Source of the DNA: a virus
Virus record (IMG/VR): IMGVR_UViG_3300042465_005697
Span: 1-28,279 of that record
Direction: 5' to 3' (one strand)
DNA: 28,279 bases
The notes below the pieces were generated by a model. That model did no database searches. It was not told the DNA's origin and saw only the letters and a list, made by a program, of their open reading frames with translations. This document shows positions 13,880 to 20,073 of the stretch, in pieces; positions within the stretch are counted from its first letter, which is position 1; every line of letters starts with the position of its first letter. The position numbers and the translations under genes were made by a program.

Positions 13880-14146
13880 AAATAAAGAAAATTATAACAA
13901 CCATTGAGATTATTTCAGTGGTTGTTATATTTATATATAAGATTAGTTATTTTCCCCATGGTAGGGAGTTAGTTATTCAGTCGCTACGGCACGTAAAGAA
14001 TAAGATGACAATGATCTAAAACAAACTTAACACTCTCTCACAAACATGGGGGAATTTTTTTGTGCTTTATATATTATATAAGGCAGGTTGGAGTCTACAC
14101 TCCAAACAATCAAAGACTGCCAGCCCGTTTCAGGTTCCCCCACCAA
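13880..14146 (-). ncRNA. Candidate structured small RNA
   Basis: A good promoter on the minus strand (TTTG, 20 bases, TATCTTTG at 14159-14152) starts a transcript near 14146 that meets the T-tailed hairpin at 13929-13893. No ORF of note lies on it. The first 100 bases fold as nested stems: TGGGGGAA (14142-14135) with TTCCCCCA (14054-14047), GGCAG (14121-14117) with CTGCC (14086-14082), and TTGGAGT with ACTCCAA (14105-14088) around a 4-base loop. A closing stem, bulged region and apical hairpin recall 6S-like or antisense regulatory RNAs, but no known family is recognised. The exact ends are inferred. Confidence 0.55.
13893..13929 (-). terminator. Strong hairpin, probable terminator for the minus-strand RNA
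   Basis: TATAACAACCA (13893-13903) pairs perfectly with TGGTTGTTATA (13919-13929), and the inner bases extend the stem. On the minus strand the hairpin is followed by ATTTTCTTTATTTT; on the plus strand the next bases are only T-poor ATTTATATA. It may also protect the 3' end of the gene at 13082. Confidence 0.65.
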
Positions 14147-14151
14147 CAATA

Positions 14152-14159
14152 CAAAGATA
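14152..14159 (-). promoter_or_regulatory. Bacteroidota-type promoter for the candidate RNA
   Basis: On the minus strand TTTG, 20 bases, TATCTTTG. No start codon follows closely, which argues for a non-coding transcript. The plus-strand promoter at 14218 points the other way, making a divergent pair. Confidence 0.7.
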
Positions 14160-14217
14160 CAAATTATAATTGACGTGACCAAATAATCCCCAATGTTATT
14201 TCAATTAATATTATTAC

Positions 14218-14225
14218 TATCTTTG
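14218..14225 (+). promoter_or_regulatory. Bacteroidota-type promoter (-7 box)
   Basis: TATCTTTG lies 7 bases before the ATG at 14233; no clear TTG at -33. Confidence 0.65.
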
Positions 14226-14232
14226 TGGTAAT

Positions 14233-14583
14233 ATGAAAGAGAAATATGAAGATCTAATATATAGGATCGTATCAAAAAATTATCCATATGTTAAAAAGAT
14301 TACCTTCACAACCGTGGAGGATGATCCAGATCTTACTGTGACCGTACATATAGATACAGATATGCTTAGTCCCCAATCAAACGATGTGGATGAACCAGAG
14401 GACTATGTTCATCTCCTATTCAATTATCCTTATAGTAATGATATCCGTGATGACTCGTATAATTTAGATGGACTATTGTTTGAGATAACATCCCCACTAT
14501 CTAAACTATTGGTACCAAAAAGTAACACAACCTTTAACACAGGTTCATTCATACAATACATAAAATATGAAAGAGAAATATGA
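14233..14583 (+). CDS. Tandem-duplicated small protein, copy 1, 116 aa
   Basis: It begins MKEKYEDLIYRIVSKNYPYVKKI and contains DPDLTVTVHIDTDMLSP, DVDEPEDYVHLLFNYPY and a C-terminal GSFIQYIKY. The next gene is a clear paralogue over the full length. The last 17 bases of this gene are the first 17 of copy 2, which is why this protein ends YEREI. The helix followed by YPYVKKI resembles the start of the proteins at 24765 and 26708 (RKYPFV, RKFPFI), hinting at one wider family. Function unknown. Confidence 0.8.
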   Translation: MKEKYEDLIYRIVSKNYPYVKKITFTTVEDDPDLTVTVHIDTDMLSPQSNDVDEPEDYVHLLFNYPYSNDIRDDSYNLDGLLFEITSPLSKLLVPKSNTTFNTGSFIQYIKYEREI

Positions 14584-14923
14584 AGATCTAATATATAGGG
14601 TGGTATCAAAACATTACCCATACGTTAAGAGGATTGATTTCCTTGTTGGTACTAAAGAACATTGTGATGAACTAACAGTGATCGTACACATAGATACAGA
14701 CATGCTTAGTCCCCTCAGTAAAGATGTGGATGAACCAGAGGACTATGTACATAACCTATTTAATTATCCCTATGGTTCGATAATAAGTGTTGAATCATAT
14801 AAGTTAGATAATCTAATACAAACTATGACATCCCCATTCACCAAACTAATACCAACCAATGATGATGATCCCTTTATATCAGAATCATTCATACAGTACT
14901 TAAAATATGACAATGTGTCATAG
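14567..14923 (+). CDS. Tandem-duplicated small protein, copy 2, 118 aa
   Basis: Paralogue of the preceding gene, starting inside it in another frame (17-base overlap). It shares the start MKEKYEDLIYR, HIDTDMLSP, DVDEPEDYVH-LFNYPYG and the SFIQYLKY end. The two starts share about 33 identical bases, and the start-to-start distance of 334 bases defines the duplicated unit. Followed by a G-run stem at 14926. Unknown role. Confidence 0.8.
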   Translation: MKEKYEDLIYRVVSKHYPYVKRIDFLVGTKEHCDELTVIVHIDTDMLSPLSKDVDEPEDYVHNLFNYPYGSIISVESYKLDNLIQTMTSPFTKLIPTNDDDPFISESFIQYLKYDNVS

Positions 14924-14925
14924 AG

Positions 14926-15033
14926 GAGGGGGGGTTACATATGTGAATTGTTAATAACTTATATTACCCCCCTCATTTCCTGGCACACCCCCCATATTGG
15001 GGATATACCCCCTCCCCCCTCCCGTATGCCCCC
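14926..15033. other. G/C-run block with stem and G-quadruplex potential
   Basis: In an otherwise AT-rich sequence this stretch has a G7 run (14928-14934) and C runs at 14967-14972, 14988-14993, 15008-15012, 15014-15019 and 15029-15033. The first G run can pair with ACCCCCCTC (14966-14974). The remaining runs put at least four G tracts on the minus strand. There is no believable gene; a minus-strand ORF here is Gly/Pro-type low complexity. Confidence 0.65.
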
Positions 15034-15151
15034 TATATATGACATTTTGACAGTCTAAAAGGGGGGACAATCCCTTAAACAAAGTATTCATAAAAAAAAT
15101 TCTGGAAAAAAATTTGATATTTTTATAGGTAAGTATTATATTATTCATTAT

Positions 15152-16120
15152 ATGGGAAGAAGTGATATTAAAATTGGAGATCGTTATGGTATGTTAACTA
15201 TAATAAAAGAAGTGGATCCTACAATCCGTATTGGGGGTAAAGGTTTTAAAAATAGTATTTGGAATGTTAAGTGTTTATGTGATTGTGGTAATAAAACAGT
15301 TGTAAAATTTAGTAATCTTAAAAAAAGCATTAAGAGAGGTACGACCCCATCTTGTGGATGTAAGAAATTTTTTAGTAGATCTAAATTAGAAGGTTTTGAA
15401 CGTGACGAGACAATTGTTAATATGTCAAAAGAAGAAAGAAAAGAAGTGGTAAAGAAAATGATATTGGAAGGTTGTAATAATAAACAAATTTCTTTAATGT
15501 CGGGACGTTCTGAAGGTTTTATTTCATTAATAAGAAAAGAATTAGGTTTGGGTAAGTTTATTGTTGATAGAGAAATTCAAATTGGTAAAAAATTTGGACT
15601 ATTAACAATTATTGATATTGACATAAACAATACTGAAAGATACAAAAAGGTTTTATGTGACTGTGATTGTGGTACAAAAAATAAATCAATTAAATATGGT
15701 AATTTAAAAAAAGGTGTTACAGTATCTTGTGGTTGTTATGTTAGATCATTAGCAAAGAAAATGATGGTGGAAAGTATATTACCTACTATGTTAACTCACG
15801 GAGATTCAAAGGTAGATTCAAAACATCATTATATTTATGATTTATACACAAGTGCAAAACAAAGATGTTATAACCCCAATAATAAAAGGTACTCAACCTA
15901 TGGTAAATTGGGTATAACAATGTATGATGAGTGGATAAATAATTACCCATTATTTAAAGAATATATATTAACTAATCTTGGTGAAAGACCTGTAGGTAAA
16001 TCTAATAATAAGGTTGATTGTTACTCTATTGATAGGATTAATGTAACAAAAGGTTATGAACCTGAAAATCTTAGATGGGCAACATTTATAGAACAAGCGA
16101 ATAATAAACATAAGTCATAA
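15152..16120 (+). CDS. Probable HNH-type (homing) endonuclease with two zinc-finger-like modules, 322 aa
   Basis: Residues about 7-70 and 143-196 are two copies of one module: IKIGDRYGMLTII / IQIGKKFGLLTII, then a CxCDCG knuckle (Cys41/43/45; Cys171/173 region), then N-L-K-K and SCGC (68-70; 193-195). Between them (about 92-135) a helix-turn-helix-like part has NNKQISLMSGRSEGFISLIR. The C-terminus (about 225-322) has YGxxGITMYDEW, SIDRIN (292-297) and GYEPENLRWAT (301-311), the pattern of HNH-related phage endonucleases with weak metal residues. Likely a DNA nicking or cutting enzyme that spreads itself. It stands alone between a G/C-run block and a terminator, consistent with insertion. Confidence 0.6.
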   Translation: MGRSDIKIGDRYGMLTIIKEVDPTIRIGGKGFKNSIWNVKCLCDCGNKTVVKFSNLKKSIKRGTTPSCGCKKFFSRSKLEGFERDETIVNMSKEERKEVVKKMILEGCNNKQISLMSGRSEGFISLIRKELGLGKFIVDREIQIGKKFGLLTIIDIDINNTERYKKVLCDCDCGTKNKSIKYGNLKKGVTVSCGCYVRSLAKKMMVESILPTMLTHGDSKVDSKHHYIYDLYTSAKQRCYNPNNKRYSTYGKLGITMYDEWINNYPLFKEYILTNLGERPVGKSNNKVDCYSIDRINVTKGYEPENLRWATFIEQANNKHKS

Positions 16121-16125
16121 CACGA

Positions 16126-16227
16126 CCCCCTCTTTTAATTAACCCCCATTTTAAACAGGTGGGGTTTTTTTATAATCTGTAAAATAAAATCCTTCTAATC
16201 TGTAAAGTGAACCCCCCTCTTTTAATT
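16126..16227. repeat. Short direct repeats after the endonuclease gene
   Basis: CCCCCTCTTTTAATT occurs at 16126-16140 and again at 16213-16227. TAATCTGTAAA occurs at 16173-16183 and 16196-16206. These repeats flank a terminator and may be traces of insertion or duplication. The 16121-16299 gap holds nothing else that I can see. Confidence 0.55.
16141..16171 (+). terminator. Rho-independent terminator
   Basis: AACCCC (16141-16146) pairs with GGGGTT (16161-16166), with further pairing through a bulge, followed by T residues. Ends the endonuclease unit. Confidence 0.75.
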
Positions 16228-16299
16228 TATACCTCATTATAGAAAAATAAATTTTCAGAAATTTTTGATAAAATTGGGGATTATGTTTATTATTACATT

Positions 16300-16572
16300 A
16301 TGGAGAATGGAATTGTGATTGAGTATGAGGTTAGGGAAGATGGGAGGATGTATTTGGATCTTAAGAGTTTGGTTCCAAAAATTAAGAATGGTAAACACGT
16401 TAAATACCCCGAACTACTATCGGTTATGACTGGGGCCTTGGGTATGGTTATTAGAATGTCTGGTGAACACGGACATAAAACTGAGGGTGAAGTCTTCAGG
16501 GATGTTATGAATCACCTTACAGATGAATTTGTGAACCCCGATTCATTTAAGGACTTGGATATAAAACGATAA
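16300..16572 (+). CDS. Hypothetical protein, 90 aa
   Basis: It starts MENGIVIEYEVREDGRMYLDLKSL, followed by a helical middle (ELLSVMTGALGMVIRM) and a C-terminus EVFRDVMNHLTDEFVNP. No A/B/C leader. The upstream sequence is AT-rich with no clear box. Probably a small soluble protein; no family recognised. Confidence 0.7.
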   Translation: MENGIVIEYEVREDGRMYLDLKSLVPKIKNGKHVKYPELLSVMTGALGMVIRMSGEHGHKTEGEVFRDVMNHLTDEFVNPDSFKDLDIKR

Positions 16573-16578
16573 TATCCG

Positions 16579-16587
16579 TATATTTAT
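16579..16587 (+). promoter_or_regulatory. Putative late promoter box TATATTTAT
   Basis: A perfect box, 5 bases before the ATG at 16593. Confidence 0.65.
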
Positions 16588-16592
16588 CTAAT

Positions 16593-16982
16593 ATGAAAAA
16601 CGTTATTAAAGAAATCCTTAAAAGAACATTAGAGAACAAGACATATGAATCTTCATTTGAAGATGAGGTTGATAGTTGGGGTGGGGAAAGTGATTATGAG
16701 GAATATTCATTTAAGTATTACATTGAGATTGGAAAGGTAGTTGGTAAGGGTGGCGACACCGTTGCTGGAATCAATGTGGTTATTACAGATATTGATAGAG
16801 ATGGTGATGATTATTATTATGATTGGGTTGAATCTGATTATAGTGAAAACACTTGGTATATTGATAAACTGTCGGATATCGTATATAACGAAATATTATC
16901 TATGTATCCATTCTCCATTGTTCCCACTTTCTATGGTTATGATGAATATGATAATTTATCTGACAATCAAAAACATCTATAA
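16593..16982 (+). CDS. Leader-A-like acidic protein, 129 aa
   Basis: It begins MKNVIKEILKRTLENKTYE; the leader ends in L-E-N or T-L-E, a looser version of the A type. The body is strongly acidic and aromatic (many Asp, Glu, Tyr), with a strand hairpin KYYIEIGKVVGKGGDTVAGINVVITDI and a C-terminal Tyr/Asp-rich part. Single gene behind its own box. Unknown role. Confidence 0.75.
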   Translation: MKNVIKEILKRTLENKTYESSFEDEVDSWGGESDYEEYSFKYYIEIGKVVGKGGDTVAGINVVITDIDRDGDDYYYDWVESDYSENTWYIDKLSDIVYNEILSMYPFSIVPTFYGYDEYDNLSDNQKHL

Positions 16983-17001
16983 TTAACTTTTTATTTTATC
17001 A

Positions 17002-17010
17002 TATATTTAT
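17002..17010 (+). promoter_or_regulatory. Putative late promoter box TATATTTAT
   Basis: A perfect box, 5 bases before the ATG at 17016. Confidence 0.65.
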
Positions 17011-17015
17011 TGTAT

Positions 17016-17312
17016 ATGAAATTTATTATCACCGAAAATCAAAATGTTTTGTTAAGACGATATCAAGTGGTTAAAGATGAGGTATTAAAACAAATGAATA
17101 TTTATAACCCTTGTTATTACAATGATTATTTTGATTTTAATAAATACAAATCGGATATGATACATTCCTCAATTAATGAGGTTGTGGGTGATTTGGGTAT
17201 TGACGAAAGATCATTGGATCATTTCAGGAATGAATTATCGTCTAACTTAAATGGTATCATTAGAAGATACTATAATAAATATCTTAAGGAGAACTGTCGT
17301 CCAAGATGGTAA
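17016..17312 (+). CDS. Leader-B protein of the RR/PC family, 98 aa
   Basis: Start chosen at the ATG 17016, five bases after the box; the upstream TTG lies inside the box. Leader MKFIITENQN is followed by VLLRRYQVVKDEVLKQM, then YNPCYY, a helical middle and an IIRRYYNKYLKENC end. The order leader, paired Arg, PC-aromatic, and a final Y-x-x-L...C defines a family also seen at 18416, 18777, 20066, 21520 and in the C-terminal part of 24765. All-helical prediction. Function unknown; inferred to be packaged. Confidence 0.8.
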   Translation: MKFIITENQNVLLRRYQVVKDEVLKQMNIYNPCYYNDYFDFNKYKSDMIHSSINEVVGDLGIDERSLDHFRNELSSNLNGIIRRYYNKYLKENCRPRW

Positions 17313-17325
17313 TTATATGTGGGGG

Positions 17326-17334
17326 TATATTTAT
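17326..17334 (+). promoter_or_regulatory. Putative late promoter box TATATTTAT
   Basis: A perfect box, 5 bases before the ATG at 17340. Confidence 0.65.
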
Positions 17335-17339
17335 CTAAT

Positions 17340-17720
17340 ATGAAAAACATCATTAAACAAATACTTACGGAAACTGTGATGGATAAACTCATTAGTGATG
17401 TATTCCCCCAACTTAATGATTTAAAAACCAAATCCAATCATAACGCAACAATATATGGTATAAACACGGTTTATTACAACAAAGATGATAAGGAATATTA
17501 CTTTAGGGTTTCTGAACCAAGAAATCAATGGGTTATGAATTGGGATACTGATAAAGTTGATGATAAAATGAGGCCAAAGACATTATGGGTTAATGGTGGG
17601 GTTTATGATGAAATATTAAATTATCTTCCCAATAAGGATATGATTTTAAAATGGTTTAATGAGAAGTATAATCAGGATGCTGAAATAATTATCCGTAGAT
17701 CCCCACTTAAAGGTAGATAA
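17340..17720 (+). CDS. Leader-A protein, 126 aa
   Basis: Start at 17340 behind the box; an upstream in-frame ATG would place the box inside the gene. The leader MKNIIKQILTET ends in L-T-E. The body has a helix (VMDKLISDVFPQLNDLK), strands (TVYYNKDDKEYYFRV, NQWVMNWDT), a KTLWVNGGVYDEI part and MILKWFNEKYNQ, then a basic end. The strand plus ILKWF helix layout resembles the C-terminal module of the gene at 293 and the gene at 23614. Unknown function. Confidence 0.75.
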   Translation: MKNIIKQILTETVMDKLISDVFPQLNDLKTKSNHNATIYGINTVYYNKDDKEYYFRVSEPRNQWVMNWDTDKVDDKMRPKTLWVNGGVYDEILNYLPNKDMILKWFNEKYNQDAEIIIRRSPLKGR

Positions 17721-17723
17721 ACA

Positions 17724-17732
17724 TATATTTAT
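17724..17732 (+). promoter_or_regulatory. Putative late promoter box TATATTTAT
   Basis: A perfect box, but with 14 bases to the ATG at 17747, so this transcript may have a short untranslated leader. Confidence 0.6.
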
Positions 17733-17746
17733 AACTAAAAGATAGT

Positions 17747-17995
17747 ATGAAAAAAATTATAAAACTTACAGAATCAGATTTAACAAGGATTGTTAAACGT
17801 GTGTTAAAGGAAAGTTTTATGGAAGAAAGGGATTATGATTACATTATGGAAATCTTGTCAAACGACGGACTACATCCCAATCATGGGTGGTTTGATGAAT
17901 TTGAGAATTCAAGGTTCTATGATGAAGATATGACTGACGACAAATATGCCGAATCAATATATGATTTTATAATTCACGGAGATAACGAATATTAA
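17747..17995 (+). CDS. Leader-C small acidic protein, 82 aa
   Basis: It carries the longest leader type, MKKII then KLTESDLTRIVKRVL and KES. It holds two hydrophobic-x-Glu sites, L-T-E before Ser and L-K-E before Ser, either of which would fit a T4-type prohead protease. The remaining 58 residues are acidic and aromatic (ERDYDYIMEIL, GWFDEFENSRFYDED). The same leader DNA recurs at 25487 in front of an unrelated body. Single gene between box and terminator. Confidence 0.8.
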   Translation: MKKIIKLTESDLTRIVKRVLKESFMEERDYDYIMEILSNDGLHPNHGWFDEFENSRFYDEDMTDDKYAESIYDFIIHGDNEY

Positions 17996-18000
17996 TTATT

Positions 18001-18030
18001 AACCCCACCTCATCAGTGGGTTTTTTTGTT
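18001..18030 (+). terminator. Rho-independent terminator
   Basis: CCCAC pairs with GTGGG (AACCCCAC 18001-18008; GTGGGTT 18017-18022), followed by TTTTTTTGTTTT. Confidence 0.8.
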
Positions 18031-18035
18031 TTCCA

Positions 18036-18044
18036 TATATTTAT
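18036..18044 (+). promoter_or_regulatory. Putative late promoter box TATATTTAT
   Basis: A perfect box, 5 bases before the ATG at 18050 and directly after a terminator. Confidence 0.65.
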
Positions 18045-18049
18045 TGTAT

Positions 18050-18412
18050 ATGAAATTTATTATCACGGAGAGTCAGTCATTAAGAATGGGTAGGTTTATT
18101 ACTGAAGAGAATATTCCCACCGAAACTGACTACTTACATTGGAAGTTACCAAAAAAATTAATTGATGAATTGGGAATTGAATTATGGGATGATGGTGACT
18201 CGGCTTATATTGAGGAGATTCATTTTGACACAAGGAGGGTTTTTATTATGTTATTCCGCAATACCGATGGTATGGAAGAACTGTACGATCACGTTCCCAC
18301 CATACCAGGAGATTTTAAGGATAGTTATTTGATTCGTATTGATGATCTACCACAAAGTGTTAAAAACTTTATTTCAAGAAGATTAAAATATGATTATGCT
18401 AAACACCTATAA
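18050..18412 (+). CDS. Leader-B protein, 120 aa
   Basis: Start at 18050, behind the box. Leader MKFIITESQ, then SLRMGRFITEENIP, which holds a second I-T-E. The body is alpha/beta: LPKKLIDELGIELWDDGDSAYIEEIHFDTRRVFIML, then DLPQSVKNFISRRLKYDY. It does not belong to the RR/PC family. Three bases separate it from the next leader-B gene. Function unknown. Confidence 0.75.
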   Translation: MKFIITESQSLRMGRFITEENIPTETDYLHWKLPKKLIDELGIELWDDGDSAYIEEIHFDTRRVFIMLFRNTDGMEELYDHVPTIPGDFKDSYLIRIDDLPQSVKNFISRRLKYDYAKHL

Positions 18413-18415
18413 GAT

Positions 18416-18751
18416 ATGAAAGTTATTATAACCGAATCACAATTTAATGACCTGTTCTTTAAACGGAGGTTTGCCCAAATTAATTCACTTGTTGAGGAAA
18501 AGATGGTTTATTACCCCCCTTGTGATTATACCTATGATCCGTATTATGGTTTTCACGAGTACTATGGTGATGTTCGTAACGCAGTTATTTACAATTTCAT
18601 TACTGAAAATATTCGGTTAGATTGGGAAGAAGGTAATATGAGTAAGATTGAAGATCTATCTGAAACTATGAATGAATGGATGTATGAAATATTCTATGAT
18701 AAGGTTAGGGGATATTTTGATGGGGTTATGGAAAAAGGTTGTGAAGAATAA
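18416..18751 (+). CDS. Leader-B protein of the RR/PC family, 111 aa
   Basis: Leader MKVIITESQ, then FNDLFFKRRFAQINSLVEEKM, PPCDYTYDPYYGFHEYYG, a helical middle and an end with a terminal Cys (MEKGCEE). It has the family's two conserved Cys. Coupled to the preceding gene. Unknown role. Confidence 0.8.
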   Translation: MKVIITESQFNDLFFKRRFAQINSLVEEKMVYYPPCDYTYDPYYGFHEYYGDVRNAVIYNFITENIRLDWEEGNMSKIEDLSETMNEWMYEIFYDKVRGYFDGVMEKGCEE

Positions 18752-18761
18752 TATTTAATGT

Positions 18762-18770
18762 TATATTTAT
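18762..18770 (+). promoter_or_regulatory. Putative late promoter box TATATTTAT
   Basis: A perfect box, 6 bases before the ATG at 18777. Confidence 0.65.
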
Positions 18771-18776
18771 AATCAT

Positions 18777-19103
18777 ATGAAAATCATTATCACAGAAAAC
18801 CAAAACTATATTCTTAGACGACTTCAACAATTTATTGAGATTGTTGAAGATCGGATTTTTGAGTATGGAAGAGAAGATAATCCTTGGTGGTGTTCGGCTT
18901 TTTATACTCCCGACATATTTTTTAATAGTTTTAGATCTAATTCTATTGAAGATTTTATTAATCAGAATTGGGATTTCTTTCACAATGATTCTGAAATGGG
19001 TGGTTCCGATATGGATATTTCTATTTTGGATGATTTCATTGAAAACAACTACGGTAACCATCTAAGAAATCTTTGGGTGAGTAGGTGTCAAACCAAACGA
19101 TGA
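18777..19103 (+). CDS. Leader-B protein of the RR family, 108 aa
   Basis: Leader MKIIITENQN, then YILRRLQQFIEIVEDRIFEYG, a PWWC segment, then FIENNYGNHLRNLWVSRC at the end. Closest relative in the window is the leader-less gene at 20066 (FIRRLPSIINYVE, NKNYGNYLRNLYVRLC). Ends at a hairpin region shared with a convergent gene. Function unknown. Confidence 0.8.
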   Translation: MKIIITENQNYILRRLQQFIEIVEDRIFEYGREDNPWWCSAFYTPDIFFNSFRSNSIEDFINQNWDFFHNDSEMGGSDMDISILDDFIENNYGNHLRNLWVSRCQTKR

Positions 19104-19168
19104 TTTAAATTCTTCCTTTTTTATTGGCGCCGGAATTCCGACTTCGTCGGTTAATTTTCCACACTAAA
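19104..19168. terminator. Hairpin region between convergent genes
   Basis: CCGAC-ttc-GTCGG (19138-19150) is followed by TTAATTTT, and just upstream lie the palindromes GGCGCC and CGGAATTCCG. It is placed to end the plus-strand gene at 19103 and perhaps the minus-strand gene ending at 19169. Confidence 0.55.
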
Positions 19169-19426
19169 TTATTTTATATACTTATAACCCTCTTTTAGTT
19201 GTTGGTTAAATTCTCCTGAGATCAATCTCATCATATCGGTTTTAATAAATCCTATCTGTGGGTTTTTATGTCTGAATATTAACGTAGATCTATGTATTAC
19301 CCACGATTCATACTGTCCAAAATTTCTCGGAGGTGGAGATCCGTCCTCATTTACAAACACATATATAATTGAATCCTTCACATAACCCTCCAACTCTGGT
19401 AATCTTCTTTTAAGGTCTTTATTCAT
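19169..19426 (-). CDS. Minus-strand hypothetical protein, 85 aa
   Basis: The start is chosen at 19426 (MNKDLKRRLPELEGYVKDSI), five bases from a minus-strand TATATTTA box; the longer frame would run into the divergent gene. The body has IIYVFVNEDGSPPPRNFGQYESWVIHRSTLIFRHK, suggesting a beta hairpin with a Pro-rich loop, then a helical C-terminus. The start could be a loose leader (LPE or ELE before Gly). One of only three minus-strand genes in the window. Unknown role. Confidence 0.7.
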   Translation of the reverse strand: MNKDLKRRLPELEGYVKDSIIYVFVNEDGSPPPRNFGQYESWVIHRSTLIFRHKNPQIGFIKTDMMRLISGEFNQQLKEGYKYIK

Positions 19427-19431
19427 ATTTG

Positions 19432-19439
19432 TAAATATA
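19432..19439 (-). promoter_or_regulatory. Putative late promoter box TATATTTA (minus strand)
   Basis: On the minus strand TATATTTA ends 5 bases before the ATG at 19426. It stands back to back with the plus-strand box at 19442, forming an inverted repeat with a 2-base centre. Confidence 0.65.
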
Positions 19440-19441
19440 GT

Positions 19442-19450
19442 TATATTTAT
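19442..19450 (+). promoter_or_regulatory. Putative late promoter box TATATTTAT
   Basis: A perfect box, 6 bases before the ATG at 19457; divergent partner of the minus-strand box at 19432-19439. Confidence 0.7.
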
Positions 19451-19456
19451 TGATAT

Positions 19457-19759
19457 ATGAAAATCATTATTACTGAAACCCAAGATAAACAAATTCGTTC
19501 ATTTATACGACGAATTGGTATTGCAGATGAAATTATTTCTAAATTGAACCCTAAAGACATTTGTAAATATTGGGACAATACCGAAAATGATGCGTTACAT
19601 TTTTCTGACGATATAATTGTGGGTATAGTTTGGGAAATTAATGATACCCTTAATATTAATTCGTACCACAATAAGGATCTATATAAATTTTTTGAGGATA
19701 TTGGTTATTACGACAAACTAATAAAATTTTTTCATAAATCTTTTGAATCATGCGAATAA
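19457..19759 (+). CDS. Leader-B protein, 100 aa
   Basis: Leader MKIIITETQ, then DKQIRSFIRRIGIADEIISKL, PKDICKYW, an acidic helical middle and an end with a terminal Cys (KSFESCE). It resembles the RR/PC family in order of elements but is more divergent. Overlaps the next leader-B gene by 10 bases. Unknown role. Confidence 0.75.
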   Translation: MKIIITETQDKQIRSFIRRIGIADEIISKLNPKDICKYWDNTENDALHFSDDIIVGIVWEINDTLNINSYHNKDLYKFFEDIGYYDKLIKFFHKSFESCE

Positions 19760-20073
19760 TCATAACCGAAACCCAAAAAGAATTATTGGATTATAATAGG
19801 TTATCTAACTGCGTTAAACGAAGATTGGAGCTTAATGTTCTTGATGAAACGGTTATATCTATTATGGACGAACTACCTGTTTCTAGATTCTCATTATCAA
19901 ATTTTGTTGATACGATAATAGATTACCTATATGAAAAACTTGAAACAATAAGTAATTTTGAAATATGTTGGGGAGATGAATCATATTACCAATTTTCAAC
20001 ATCAATTAAACGATTTTTAACCTCAAGATATGAGGACACAATAACAAAATATTATAAAACCTATTATGTTTGA
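19750..20073 (+). CDS. Leader-B protein, 107 aa
   Basis: Leader MRIIITETQ; body mostly helical (KELLDYNRLSNCVKRRLEL, LSNFVDTIIDYLYEKLETI) with a C-terminal RFLTSRYEDTITKYYKTYYV. It starts inside the previous gene and ends inside the next, a chain of three coupled genes behind the box at 19442. Function unknown. Confidence 0.75.
   Translation: MRIIITETQKELLDYNRLSNCVKRRLELNVLDETVISIMDELPVSRFSLSNFVDTIIDYLYEKLETISNFEICWGDESYYQFSTSIKRFLTSRYEDTITKYYKTYYV

Noticed and set aside
14048-14144. tRNA-like look on the plus strand: GGGGGAA far upstream of TTCCCCCACCA
   Set aside because: The ends can pair and a CCA follows, but no proper T-arm, D-arm or anticodon arm can be drawn. The pairing is better explained by a minus-strand small RNA with its own promoter.
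14951-15148. 65-codon minus-strand ORF over the G/C-run block
   Set aside because: The protein is largely a translation of G runs (Gly/Pro repeats), with no promoter box and no family; judged non-coding.
18726-19061. 111-codon minus-strand ORF opposite the leader-B gene at 18777
   Set aside because: The complementary frame of a well-supported leader-B gene; low-complexity Ile/Asn-rich protein and no promoter.
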